DNA from: Coenobita brevimanus
Lineage: Eukaryota; Arthropoda; Malacostraca; Decapoda; Coenobitidae
Length of the DNA stretch: 64,000 nt
Reading direction: 5' to 3'
NCBI GenBank assembly: GCA_032717465.1
Contig: CM064666.1
Coordinates: 20,913,732-20,977,731, forward strand
Shown: in pieces, positions 41,950 through 52,350 of the stretch
Numbering within the stretch: the stretch's first letter is position 1
How the letters are laid out: each line of letters opens with the position of its first letter
The notes under the pieces: generated by a model
The model's database searches: none
The model's input: the letters and a program-made list of their open reading frames with translations, nothing else
Told to the model about the DNA's origin: nothing
Translations under genes and position numbers: made by a program

Positions 41950-44900
41950 CTAAAGTCTAGATAAGCAATCTGCAATAACATTTTGTTTCCCCTTGACATG
42001 TTGTATGTCTAATGAATACTCTTGAAGAAGTAGACTCCATCTTGTCAATCTCTGATTTTTATCTTTAAACTTACTAAGGAATTTCAGTGGGTTATGATCG
42101 GTATAAATGACTATGGGGTCAAAACCAGAACACAAATAAAATGAAAAATGCTGTAAACCCAAAATCAAGGCCAAAAGCTCTTTCTCAATAGTTGAATAGT
42201 TCTTTTGAGGTGGAGTGAACTTCTTACTGTAATAAGATACAGGGTGTTCAATACCCTGATCATCCTCTTGCAGCAAAACAGTCGCAGCTCCTGTATCACT
42301 TGCATCAACAGCCATCTTAAAAGGCTTAGCAAAATTTGGAGTAGCGAGCACTGGCTGACTTAATAGAATAGCTTTAGGTTTGTTGAAAGAGGATTCACAG
42401 TTATCGGTCCAGACAAATTTAACTCCCTTTTTCAGTAGGTCTGTAAGTGGTGATACAAGAATAGAAAAGTTAAGAACAGATCTCCGGTAATAACCTACCA
42501 TTCCCAAAAATCTTTGTAGCTCTTTCCTACTTTTAGGTCTGGGAAGATCACTTATAACCTGAACCTTAGCTCCTGGTGGTGCAACATGTCTATCACCAAT
42601 TACATACCCAAGGTACTGAACTTTAGCTTGACCAAACTCACACTTTGACAAATTAGCTACAAGATTAGCCTGAACCAAACGCTCAAGAAATTTACTGACA
42701 TGGCATAGGTGATCTTTCCAGTTGTCACTGAAGATTAATACATCATCAATATAAACAACACACCCTGCCAAACCCTCTGTTACAACATTCATGAGCTTCT
42801 GAAATGTGGCTGGTGCATTCTTCATACCATACGGCATTATAGAACATGCAAAAGTCTTTCCTAGTGTTACAAAACATGAGATCTCCCTAGCACGTTCAGT
42901 CATAGGTACTTGCCAGTATCCCTTTAACAAATCAAACTTACTTATGTACCTAGCCTTTCCAATCTTGTCTATGCAATCTTCCACACGAGGGAGAGGGTAA
43001 GTGTCTGTTTTGGTTATCTGATTAACACGTCTGTAGTCGATGCAAAGCCGCTGTGACCCACCTGGCTTAGGGACTAGAGTGACAGGAGAACTCCACTCGC
43101 TCTGACAGGGCTCAATCATCTTGTGGTCCAACAGGTAGCCAAGCTCCTTCTGGATGAGAGGAACTTTCACTGGGTTCACACGGTAAGGAGGCAGTTTAAT
43201 TGGCTTTGCATCTCCAACATCGACATCATGCATCAACACAGTGGTTCTTCCTGGAGTGGCACGGAACACTTGCGGGTACTCCTGCAGTAATGCTGAAAAC
43301 TCCTGCCTTTCCTTGGGAGGTAGATGAGAAAGCTTAGTCTGGAGATCATTCATGATATCAGGATTCTTCCCCAAACTATCACTCAGGCTCATACTGCATG
43401 GGAGAGCTTCACTTGCAGACTCAGGTGGAACAGCTACAGTGCAGACTGGATTATTTTCGTCCCGCCTGTGATATAACTTTAGCATGTTGATGTGACATAG
43501 TTGCTTGTTCTTTCTACGATCTGGTGTGGCGATGACATAGTTGACATCACTGAGTTTCTTCTCCACGAAATAAGGACCACTAAACTTGGCTTGAAGAGGT
43601 TGCCCATGCACTGGTAGCAGAATCAAAACCTGATCTCCTGGCTGAAAGTGGCGTAACCTGGACTTCTTATCATACCAAGTCTTCATCTTCTCCTGAGCAG
43701 CTCCTAAATTCTCTCTCGCCAGCTGTAAAGCAGTGGACAGCCGTTCTTTGAACTTCATCACATACTCCAGCAGGTTGACGTCATCTTCCTCCGACAGCCA
43801 GCATTCCTTGAGTAGCTTAAGGGGTCCTCTTCCTTCATGGCCAAACAGTAGTTCAAAAGGTGAGAAGCCCAGTGATTCATTTGGAGATTCTCTTGCGGCA
43901 AACACAACAAATGGAAGACCTTTATCCCAGTGTTTCTGATGTTCCAAAAAGTATTTCTTGAGCATCGATTTGAGTGTTTGATGATATCTCTCCAACGCTC
44001 CTTGGGTCTGGGGATGGTAAGCTGAAGACGTGATCTGGGTGGTGCCCAACTCTTTCAGAGACTGCTTGAAAACATTTGACATGAAATTACTTCCCCGATC
44101 TGACTGTACCTCCTTGGGCAGACCAAACTTTGTGAAGAACCCTAGCATTTCCTTAACCACGTTCTTTGCTGAGATATTTCTAAGTGGAATGGCTTCAGGA
44201 TAACGAGTAGCCATATCAATCAGGGTCAACACATAAGAAAATCCTGAAGAAGTCTTAGGAAGAGGGCCTACAATATCCACCAACACACGGGTGAAAGGCG
44301 CCTCAAAAGGAGGAATGGGAACTAGAGGTGCAACCTTTTCGGTCTGATTACACTTCCCCACAACTTGACAGGTGTGACAAGACTTACAATACCAGGAAAC
44401 ATCCCTGAAGATACCTGGCCAGTAGAAGTGTTTCAAAATGCATGCCACAGTCTTCCTCACTCCAAGGTGTCCTGCCAAACAGGAATCATGAGCCACTCTA
44501 ATGATATCCTGCCTACAAACACGAGGGATGACAACTTGATGTACAACCTCCCATTCACAGTCGGCTGATACTGCTGGGGGTCTCCACTTACTCATAAGTA
44601 CTCCTGACTTTACATAATAACAAGTAGAAGCACCGGCTGACTCTTCTTCACTGTAAGCAGAGTTAGCTAGACCTTTCAACTCAGGGTCAGCAACCTGCAA
44701 CTCAACCAACTCTTGACGAGACAAATTATCAACACTACGGGGTACTGCCTCATCTGGTGAGTGGTCCAAATTAGCAAGAAAAGTGTCAGCTAGGATAACA
44801 TCATCATCATCATTATCCTCTAAATCACCAGTAACTTTAGACTTAGCCCTTGTGACAGCACATGCAGGGAACACATCAGGGACATCACAATCCTGGGACG

Positions 44901-45852
44901 CAGCCACTGGCTCACTAGACAACTGAGGAGCTGGACACACTTGACTTCCACCAATATCATTTCCAAGTAAGAAAGTTACACCTGACATTGGGAGTGTCTC
45001 AACCAACCCAACCATAACGGAACCATTAACAAAACCAGACTCTAAATTCACTCTGCACAGAGGGACAGAGAAGTAATTATTCCCTACACCTTGTAAGATT
45101 ACAGTTTCATCAGAGGAATTAACATTAAAGCCTAGAACACTGGTCAGCATAAGGGATTGGCAAGCACCTGTATCACGATATATTTTAACTGATTTCCTGT
45201 CATTACTGTCCAGAGGACTGACAAAACCTTCAGACAGGAAATTAGCACATGAACTCTTGAGAGTGTCACCCACGTTACTGCTCAAAAGAGGAGCTCCATC
45301 ATGAGAATTTAAGTTACCCCTCAAAGCAGGTTCAGTTAACTCAATTAAAGAATTCTGGGAACTCTCAAGAGTGGACACTAGACCAATTGACTGAATATTT
45401 AAAGACTCCTTTTTGTTCACATCACGCTGTCTCCTGAAACATTTCTCCGTAGTATGACCAAGCTTACTTAAATAAGTACATTTACTTTTCTGAAACCTAG
45501 AGGTGAAGCTGGTATTTACATCCTGAGAAACATCATCTTTATTCTCTTTCCTGTTACCTGTACTCTGAGTAGAGGCAACGTACTTACTCTCAGCTTTCCT
45601 TTTTTCTCTAGAATATCTCTTGTGAGTGAGAACATATTCATCAGCTAAAACTGCAGCATCAGACAAATTATCTATTCTTTTCTCATCAAGATATAGACTT
45701 ACATATTTATTAATACACCTTTTGAAATCCTCCAGGAAAATCATCTGCTTAAATTTATCAAAATCGGAATCCACATTCTTAGAATTTAACCACTGCTTTA
45801 ACAGATCTTCTTTGATTTTTGCATACTCAACATGGGATTGCTTATCTTGCTT
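41950..45852 (-). CDS. Gmr1-type gag-pol (CA end, PR, INT, RT, RNase H)
   Basis: One intact frame from the base after a TAG at 45853-45855 down to 41950 (first Met at 45774, 1274 residues from it). Residues from that Met, approximate: the end of a capsid domain (1-55); a zinc knuckle at about 99-112 with Cys99, His107 and Cys112 present but the second Cys replaced by Ser; protease DTGA at about 201; integrase zinc finger with His429, His436, Cys463, Cys466; integrase catalytic Asp500, Asp559 and Glu595 (spacing 35) and a SGPYF module at about 733; then RT with LCIDYRRVNQ, FDLLKGYWQVPM and the YIDDVLIF catalytic motif at about 1009; RNase H with AVDASDTGAATVLL, EKELLAL and YTDHNPLKFL. All catalytic residues I can check are present in PR, INT, RT and RNase H. 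INT comes before RT. It ends QNVIADCLSRL, a usual RNase H end. The gag start is upstream, beyond the TAG. Confidence 0.92.
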   Translation of the reverse strand, partial: KQDKQSHVEYAKIKEDLLKQWLNSKNVDSDFDKFKQMIFLEDFKRCINKYVSLYLDEKRIDNLSDAAVLADEYVLTHKRYSREKRKAESKYVASTQSTGNRKENKDDVSQDVNTSFTSRFQKSKCTYLSKLGHTTEKCFRRQRDVNKKESLNIQSIGLVSTLESSQNSLIELTEPALRGNLNSHDGAPLLSSNVGDTLKSSCANFLSEGFVSPLDSNDRKSVKIYRDTGACQSLMLTSVLGFNVNSSDETVILQGVGNNYFSVPLCRVNLESGFVNGSVMVGLVETLPMSGVTFLLGNDIGGSQVCPAPQLSSEPVAASQDCDVPDVFPACAVTRAKSKVTGDLEDNDDDDVILADTFLANLDHSPDEAVPRSVDNLSRQELVELQVADPELKGLANSAYSEEESAGASTCYYVKSGVLMSKWRPPAVSADCEWEVVHQVVIPRVCRQDIIRVAHDSCLAGHLGVRKTVACILKHFYWPGIFRDVSWYCKSCHTCQVVGKCNQTEKVAPLVPIPPFEAPFTRVLVDIVGPLPKTSSGFSYVLTLIDMATRYPEAIPLRNISAKNVVKEMLGFFTKFGLPKEVQSDRGSNFMSNVFKQSLKELGTTQITSSAYHPQTQGALERYHQTLKSMLKKYFLEHQKHWDKGLPFVVFAARESPNESLGFSPFELLFGHEGRGPLKLLKECWLSEEDDVNLLEYVMKFKERLSTALQLARENLGAAQEKMKTWYDKKSRLRHFQPGDQVLILLPVHGQPLQAKFSGPYFVEKKLSDVNYVIATPDRRKNKQLCHINMLKLYHRRDENNPVCTVAVPPESASEALPCSMSLSDSLGKNPDIMNDLQTKLSHLPPKERQEFSALLQEYPQVFRATPGRTTVLMHDVDVGDAKPIKLPPYRVNPVKVPLIQKELGYLLDHKMIEPCQSEWSSPVTLVPKPGGSQRLCIDYRRVNQITKTDTYPLPRVEDCIDKIGKARYISKFDLLKGYWQVPMTERAREISCFVTLGKTFACSIMPYGMKNAPATFQKLMNVVTEGLAGCVVYIDDVLIFSDNWKDHLCHVSKFLERLVQANLVANLSKCEFGQAKVQYLGYVIGDRHVAPPGAKVQVISDLPRPKSRKELQRFLGMVGYYRRSVLNFSILVSPLTDLLKKGVKFVWTDNCESSFNKPKAILLSQPVLATPNFAKPFKMAVDASDTGAATVLLQEDDQGIEHPVSYYSKKFTPPQKNYSTIEKELLALILGLQHFSFYLCSGFDPIVIYTDHNPLKFLSKFKDKNQRLTRWSLLLQEYSLDIQHVKGKQNVIADCLSRL

Positions 45853-45855
45853 CTA

Positions 45856-47325
45856 AGTTGTCCTAAATTTTACTCTATAGGCTTCAGGAACAAGCTCATA
45901 GGCCTTAAGAATCAAGCTCTTAACTACATCATAATTATCAGATTGATCCTGAGGCAAAGATGCATAAGTTACTTGAGCTTTACCGGTGAGAACAGTTTGA
46001 ATGAGTACTGGCCAATACTTTTTGGGCCAATTAAAACCTGTAGCTACCCTCTCAAACAACTGAAAATACTTTGTTAAATCAGATTCATTAAAAGGAGGGA
46101 CAAGTTTAACATTTTTAGCCACATCAAAATCATCAGAGCTAGATGATCCAGTTCCACCTTGTTTCATGCGATACTCATGGTCTGCCTGAATCCTGGCAAG
46201 TTCAACTTGTGCGTGTATCTGTGCCTCCTGAATACGAGCCTGAGATTCAGCCTCCTTAGCATTTGCTTGAAATTCAGCCTCCTTAACACGAGACTCCGCC
46301 TCCTTAGCACAAGCCTCCTGCAGGGCTAGCTGTAACTTAGCTAATTCAATCTGCGTTTGCTCATTTGGAGGAGTTACATTAAACAAGCTTTCATTAATCA
46401 TGTCAACAATTTGATCTTTAGAATGATGAGAGTGAACTGCAATTCCCAATTGTTGAGCAACAAGCTTAACCCGCCCCATCCCGACCACTTTTTGACCACT
46501 GGTACCCCCCAATCCCAGCCATTTTTCGACCCTTTTTTTTTTTTTGCTAAAACTTTCGCTTTTGGTGAGAAACATCGAAAATTCATAGAGAAATCGCTCA
46601 CCTGAGGTTTAAAATACTCATTACAGGTAGGAGAGCCTCCTTACCTTACTGGGTTTTCTATCAGGCTAGCACCAAAGAAAACGAGTTCTATGGGAGGATA
46701 ACTATTTCACACCACTCATAAACGGTATTTATTTATTTACTGTTACGAATTTATATGTAGTACAAGAGTATCTTGGTTTTCAAGCAGTAATATAGGCATT
46801 ATAAGCATTGTTTCACTCACTAATACCTGACCTTTTTTTGCCACATTACCTGATCATCATTTCTAACTGTTTCTTCCTCTAATGCTATGTAAAGTTTGTC
46901 CTCCACATTGTCATTGATTGGGGAATCACTCTGGCCCTGAATTTCGTACCGTGGCATGACATGGCTATACTGGCCAGGTCACTGATAACAGGTGAATTGC
47001 TGAGAAAAGGGCATGCAGGGGGGGGAGGAGGTCATGCTGGGTAAGACATTGTCTCTGCCTGGCATCTTGTTGAGGCAGGTGTCCCGTGTATACGTACCAA
47101 AAATGACTCGCGAAAATTGAAAATTGTGGAAATTATGAACCTTGCAATTGCAGGACGTTGAAGTACGTCCTCGGGATTAGCTGTGACAAAACGTGAGGAC
47201 GTGGAAGTACGTCCTCGGGACGGCACGGGTTAAGTTCATTCTTTGTTCTGTATTCTACATCCAACACTGTTTGCACATTTGACAAAAAATCTTTGGCTTT
47301 ATCAGGCGTAGTAATAGTAGACATC
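45856..47325 (-). pseudogene. gag N-terminus of the Gmr1-type element, interrupted
   Basis: Begins near 47325 (MMSTITTPDKAKDFLSNVQTV) and continues to YRTKNEL at about 47235, where the piggyBac-like element (46470-47229) cuts in. On the other side the frame resumes with KLVAQQLGIAVHSHHSKDQI and goes on with a Gln/Glu/Ala-rich coiled-coil-like stretch (LALQEACAKEAESRVKEAE), then a capsid-like region (VPPFNESDLTKYFQLFERV, WPKKYWPVLIQTVLTGKAQV) to a TAG at 45853-45855. The capsid-type motifs resemble SCAN-like gag domains (family knowledge). With the insertion and the stop, this copy cannot make full Gag. Confidence 0.8.
46470..47229 (-). mobile_element. piggyBac-like non-autonomous element, copy 2 (760 bp)
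   Basis: Same element as 6212-6955. TTAA at 46466-46469 and 47230-47233. Ends CCCGCCCCATCCC on the left and, reversed, CCCGTGCCGTCCCG on the right. Inside it the remnant acidic coding stretch (DNVEDKLYIALEEETVRNDD) is again present with a stop upstream. The near-end words GAGGACGTGGAAGTACGTCC are repeated at the right end, giving a short subterminal direct repeat. Confidence 0.75.
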
Positions 47326-47408
47326 ATGAATAAATCACAGTCACAAAATATCAAGCAGTATCCTTATGATAATATCCTGAATATCCTGATATGAGGTCGC
47401 CAAATTTA

Positions 47409-48193
47409 TGTTACGGAACAGAGAAAGATAATGTACACTTTAAGTGAGAATACTAAAAATCACTACTGTCCCGTAAAGTTCCACGTTCAAAACAAAAGAG
47501 TTAGGTAAAATTACAAGTTAAAGTTTAATGCTCAAACTAACAACAGAACATTCAGGACTCATAAGGATAATATAATGGCAAAAAACAGGTTAAATATATG
47601 GTTAACTGCAAATAGCCTCTATTAACACGAAATTAGCATAAGTAAACTTATCTAAGTCAGCCCTGTTAAAATGAGTTACCAGATAATACTCAGTGAATGC
47701 CAGATATATTATTACAGATACAAAATATTATTAATGATGGCTGACAACAAAAACCCTACACAAATCACAAAAACTTCACTAGGCCTACAAATTAAACTTA
47801 TGCTATACAGTACAAGAACAAAATGCAATAACACTTATACTCAAATTACACAGCTGCTAGATGGTTGGAGACTTCCTGAGCACTCACAACAATAACTGTA
47901 CAGGGGAGGACAGAGATGTGAACAAAATGAGGAGTAGATCTAAGTGGCAATGATGCAGAGACTGAGCTCATTATATAGGGGCCAGCAGAGCTCGATACAA
48001 CTTGTAAGAAGGACGCGCAAATGAAGCCATGGGGACAAAGAGTTGACAATTCCGCTCTGAACAACAGAAAGAACGACTTACTCTACTATAACGGTAGAAG
48101 GGGGGGGGACTGAGGCAGAACACGCTCGTGATCAAACATGCAGCATACTGTGCGTTAAAATTACACAAAGGATGATGAAATCATAGGCTATGT

Positions 48194-48197
<4 letters not shown>
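47409..48197 (-). repeat. 5' LTR of the Gmr1-type element
   Basis: 789 bp, nearly identical to the left LTR, with a few length differences in a G run (8 versus 7) and a few substitutions. The flank is (TA)n. In - strand sense it starts TGTTACATAGCC and ends CTGTTCCGTAACA, followed by the primer-binding-like TTTGGCGACCTC. Confidence 0.95.

Positions 48198-48257
<60 letters not shown>
48198..48257. repeat. (TA)n(TG)n microsatellite
   Basis: About 17 TA units followed by about 13 TG units. It is the continuation of the TA array split by the Gmr1-type insertion. Confidence 0.9.
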
Positions 48258-48370
48258 ATTCTAATTGGCTTAATTCTGTGCAATACACCTCAATGTCCTC
48301 TTGTACGGTTTTATTCAGTACGACAGAGTCTTTATACTCCATTACTACAGGACTTATCCCACATATATCT

Positions 48371-48640
48371 ATCTATAGCCAGACGCCTCAGTCCCGTAAG
48401 GGGTGGACACAAACAAATCGTCTTCATGTCGTCCTGTCCCCTGACATTTTTCTGCCCTCACCCCCCTCTCTCACACCGATATACCTCACTATTCCCTTCC
48501 TCCATTCCATCCTCAGTTTCCCCCTCCCTCTCCCCCCTTCCACCTCACTCACATACTCTCCTCGTTCGGCTGTCATTCTCCATCCTCTCCATGTGGCCAC
48601 CTTAGTGTATTTCTCCTAACGCTTTCTATCACATCCACAT
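48371..48640 (-). mobile_element. RTE-like 3'-end fragment (copy F), decayed
   Basis: In reverse, it matches the end of the RTE family (CGCTTGGGACT-like end, GATTTGTTTGTGTCCACCCC, the acidic tail and the ATGTGGATGTGATAG block near 48635). No intact frame. A GATA-type run (ATCTATCTATAG) at its 3' end, at 48366-48377, is the remnant tail. Confidence 0.7.
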
Positions 48641-49004
48641 GAATATGGGTGTGGATTATCCATGCAGTTAAAAAGTGCCCGCCAGTGACAGGTTCTTTAA
48701 TTATGAATAAATCAGTTATTAGCTTCTCTTATACAGGGTAGACACTGGTAACACTGACAGCCGTCGCTGCAACACAAAAATTGGCAAGGGGTGCAACATG
48801 TGGATCACCTTTTATTGGACCCAAGGCCTGGATGTATCCTGTGTTTTGTGAGGACCCCTCACTATGCCATTTGGCTGCCTCATGACATTACTAATCAGAC
48901 TTATAATCAACGAACATAAACTAAACATGACACTGTAAAGTATGAAAAGATATATGGAAACAGTTAAAAGTAGGCCAGCATGCTTTCCCGTACAAGTTTC
49001 TCTA
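48641..49004. other. Non-coding spacer
   Basis: Nothing recognised. Confidence 0.45.
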
Positions 49005-50994
49005 ACTGTCACCACCAAACTACATGCACATTACACACTACACTTCCTACTCAAACTTTTACTAAATGGTGTCGTATCATCAAGCCTCAGAGTCCCTGGA
49101 GGGGAGGAGGGCATCAGAGGCCCCACCATCTGCCCCTCTCCCGGTGATGACCCAGCGAGATGCCTGGAACCACTGTCTGACCCAATTTTTCTTTATTTCT
49201 GCAACATTCGCGGCCGTTCTTCTAACTTTCCCTCTATTGAGCACCAACTCTCCTCCTCTAAACCTTAGCTTCTCTTTTTAACTGAGACTCATCTGGCTGA
49301 CGCAACTGATAGCAAACCTTTCTCTGTAGCCTTCCACTTTCTCTATACTCACTTCAAAAACCAAAGGTGGTTGCTGTGTATATGTATGCAACAACATATC
49401 TTGCGCTCGTGTTCCTCAACTTGAATCTTTTGAATTCTCTGCTCTCTGGCTTCAGCTCCTGTCATTCTCTGACTAAATATATCTGTGCAGTTTTCTTATC
49501 TCCTAATTCTGCTATGAAACATTCTTCGACTATCTTACTTCTAAGATGGAACACATCCTATCAATTTCTCATTTCTTTGAAATCTCAAGTCTCCGAGATT
49601 TCAATGTTCACCACCACCTTTGGCTCTCCTCTCCTTTCATTGATTCACCTGGTGAACAAGACTGCATCTTTTCTATCCTTAATGACCTAGAGCAGCTTGT
49701 ACAGCACTCTACCCTTTTCCCTGACCACCTTGGAGAGAGTTCCAACTTACTTGACCTCTTCCTTACGACTAATTCTTCTGCTTATTAAGTTAAGCTTTCA
49801 TCTCTTTTGGGCTCCTCTGATGTTTCTGCCCAGTCTTCCTAAGTTTGTTCTTTGCTCTGCCAGAAATAATTTCATTCGTACTAAAATGCTGTGAACTCTC
49901 CATTTCAAATCCTTCTGCTCCTTCTGGCATCTTGGCAAAAACCTTTCTAACAACTTCACCTCATTATCCTTCCCTCCTCTTTTCCACTTTGATAACTCTG
50001 TAGCTATTTCTTCTACTGATAAAGCAGAACTTTTCGATCAGACTTTCTCCTCCAATTCCACCTTAGACGATTCCAGTGCTAATCCTCCATCACTTCCCCC
50101 CCTCTGGCTTCCTCATGGCTGATATTAAAACTTCATCAATTGATGTATTTTCTGCCATCACTGGCCTCAATATTAACAAGGCATAGGGGCCTGATGGGAT
50201 CCCTCCTGTTGTCCTCAAGAACTGTGATTCTTTGCTTACACCCTGCCCAGGTAAACTCTTTCGCCTTTGTCTGTCAACTGGTACCTTTCGTTCTTGCTGG
50301 AAGTTTGCTCTAATTCAGCCTGTCCCAAAGAAAGGTGACCATTCTCAACCTTTTAACAGTCTCCCAAACACATCCTGTGTTTCAAAAGTTTTCGAGTCTA
50401 TTTTTAAATAAAAAATAAAAAATAAATAACATTTCCTATCACAACCTAATTCCTGATGGTCAGTATGCGTTCTGCCAGGAACGCACTACTGGTGATCTTC
50501 TCACCTACCTTTTAGACTCCTGGTCATCCTCCTTTCAGGACTTTGGCGAGAGCTTTGCCATTACACTTGATATTTCAAAGGCTTTCTGTCGAGTCTGGCA
50601 TAAATCTTTAATTTCCAAACTGCCCTCTTACGGTTTCTATCCTTCTATCTGTACCTTCATCTATAGCTTCCTTTCTGGTCATTCTATAGCTGCTGTTGTA
50701 GATGGCCACCGTTCTTCTCCTAGATCTGTCAATAGTGGTGCTCCTCAGGACTCTGCCCTATCACAAACTCTCTTCCTTTTCGTCATCAGTGATCCTATAA
50801 GTTGTACATCTAACCCTATCCATGCATATGCTGATGACTCCACCCTTCACCTTTCCATTCACATCCCGCAGCGTCCATCTCAGCAGTTACTTCGACAAAC
50901 AAGGGATGAGGCTATGGCAAACCTAATGTCTGACTAGGCACATGTTTCTGATTGGGGTTAAAAATCATACTTTTTTAATGCATCAGAAACTCAG
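49005..50994 (+). mobile_element. Jockey/CR1-like non-LTR copy (C4), 5' part
   Basis: Plus-strand copy of the C2 family, broken by many frameshifts. Endonuclease pieces are seen at 49066-49281 (WCNI-like region: the equivalent of HFCNIRGLSSN), 49367-49690 and 49546-49788 ([31 protein letters not shown]), then the linker (49860-50090), RT start (LNINKA, GPDGIPPVVLKNC) at about 50170-50220, the palm (ISKAFCRVWHKSL) at about 50570 and HAYADDSTLHLSI at about 50820-50850. It carries frame-changing mutations but no large deletion. It is cut at 50994 by the RTE copy E. Confidence 0.8.
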
Positions 50995-51060
50995 AGCCCA
51001 CTGGGGTGTAGGGTTTTTTTTTCAAGAATACTCCCCCAGTATCCCTGCTTGTCGTAAAAG

Positions 51061-51861
51061 GTGACTAAAAGGGTTGGCGGAGGGTTAGTGCCCCTCCCTG
51101 GAAAACAACTAACTAAAAAAACAAACAATAAGCCTCGGACAAGGACTGACCAAACGATGACGACCAAGGACCGGACAAAGGACATGGTTATCGGAACGTG
51201 GAATGTAAGGGGAGCGAATGATGAGGTGAAAGAGAGAGATATTGTCCAGGTGCTTGAGGGTGCGAAAGTGGATGTATGTGGAATAACTGAAACAAAATGG
51301 AGAGGAGAAAGTGTAAGAGAATGGGAGTATGGATGGGGTCTATGTGCAGGAGTAGGTGAGAATGAGAGGGCGAAGGAAGGAGTATGTATAGTTGTGAGTA
51401 AAAGATGGAAGAAGAGCATAAGACAGTATGGATCAGGTGGGTCAAGGATTGTGTGGGTAAAGTTGAAAGTTGGAATACAAATGTGGGCGGTTGTGTGTGT
51501 GTATGCGCCAACCCAAGATCGTGCTAGAAGAGTGAGAGAAGAGTTCTGGACAAATGTAGAAGTGTGCATCGAAAAGTTTGGAAGGAATAAGAGAGTGTTT
51601 TTGATTGGTGATATGAATGGTAAAGTTGGGAATGTGAAGGTGGATGGAATAGTTGGTGAGTGGGGTGTGCCTGCTGAGATAGATGAGAATGGGAGTGCGT
51701 TAGTGGACATTTGTGCTGGGAGGGGGTTGGTGACAGCCAATACCGTCTTCAGGCATAAAATGATCCACATGTATACATGGCGAGTGATGAGAAGGGTGGG
51801 TGGTGAACTGAATGAAAGGAAGGCAATGATTGATTATGTGTGTGTGGATGAAAGGATGTGA
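51061..51861 (+). CDS. RTE copy E: APE endonuclease (266 aa to nonsense codon)
   Basis: The endonuclease domain starts at about residue 42 (MVIGTWNVRGANDEVKERDI) and shows the catalytic Asn in TWNVRG, the acidic Glu of VCGITETKWRGE, VCVYAPTQD, and the LIGDMNGKVGN metal/phosphate motif. The reading frame meets TGA at 51859-51861 in DERM*RCVMDA and then continues in the same frame from 51871. So this is a nonsense mutation, not a frameshift. Copy C keeps a Trp codon there. APE nucleases nick the target DNA before reverse transcription (family knowledge). Confidence 0.85.
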   Translation: MTKRVGGGLVPLPGKQLTKKTNNKPRTRTDQTMTTKDRTKDMVIGTWNVRGANDEVKERDIVQVLEGAKVDVCGITETKWRGESVREWEYGWGLCAGVGENERAKEGVCIVVSKRWKKSIRQYGSGGSRIVWVKLKVGIQMWAVVCVYAPTQDRARRVREEFWTNVEVCIEKFGRNKRVFLIGDMNGKVGNVKVDGIVGEWGVPAEIDENGSALVDICAGRGLVTANTVFRHKMIHMYTWRVMRRVGGELNERKAMIDYVCVDERM

Positions 51862-51870
51862 AGATGTGTA

Positions 51871-52350
51871 ATGGATGCAAGAGCTCATAGAGGTTGTGGG
51901 AGTGGACTTTCTGACCACTACTTGGTGGTGGCCAGAATTAGAACTCAAGTAAGATGGAGGAATAGAAGAAGGGAAAGACGAGAGGAAGGAGTAGTTGCAA
52001 GGAGAGTGGAAAGGTTACAAGAGGATGAGAAAAAGGCAGAGTATAAGAGAGAAGTGGAGGAACAATTGGGCAAATATGAACTGGAGCAGATGGGAGACGT
52101 GGAAGGTGTGTGTAGGATATTTACAGAAGAAATATGTGCAGCATGTGATGTGGTGTGTGGAAGGAAGAGAAGACGGAGGGGGGTGCAAGGAACAGCGTGG
52201 TGGACTGAAGAGGTGATACAGGCTGTGGCACAAAAGAAGAAAGCATACAATGAATGGATGAGAAATAGGGGGGTGGAAGAAGTTGAGAGGCGGAAGAGAG
52301 AGTTATATGTAGAAAGAAAGAGAGGTGAAAAGATTAGTAAGAGAGAGTAA
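51871..52350 (+). pseudogene. RTE copy E: end of endonuclease and basic linker
   Basis: Continues in the frame of the endonuclease. It shows GLSDHYLVVARIRTQVRWRN (the SDH endonuclease motif) and a basic, helical linker (KKAEYKREVEEQLGKYELEQ). It ends at a frameshift near 52322: a 2-bp deletion relative to copy D (RKREVKRL becomes RKRGEKIS) leads to a stop. Confidence 0.8.

Larger units (their letters stand above)
41103..48197 (-). mobile_element. Gmr1-type Ty3/Gypsy LTR retrotransposon, nearly complete
   Basis: Two similar LTRs (left 41103-41888, 786 bp; right 47409-48197, 789 bp) with TGTTAC/GTAACA ends. The flanking 4 bp are ATAT on both sides (41099-41102 and 48198-48201), consistent with a 4-bp duplication but inside a TA array. 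The internal region codes on the - strand, in order: gag, protease, integrase, RT, RNase H. Integrase before RT is the arrangement of Gmr1-like elements, unlike most Ty3/Gypsy elements (family knowledge). A primer-binding-like TTTGGCGACCTC lies near 47390-47404. A piggyBac-like element interrupts gag (46470-47229), and one in-frame stop lies in gag. Confidence 0.9.

Noticed and set aside
49018..49290. A possible new gene start with overlapping frames
   Set aside because: It is the start of the C4 endonuclease in shifted frames, matching C2 on the other strand.
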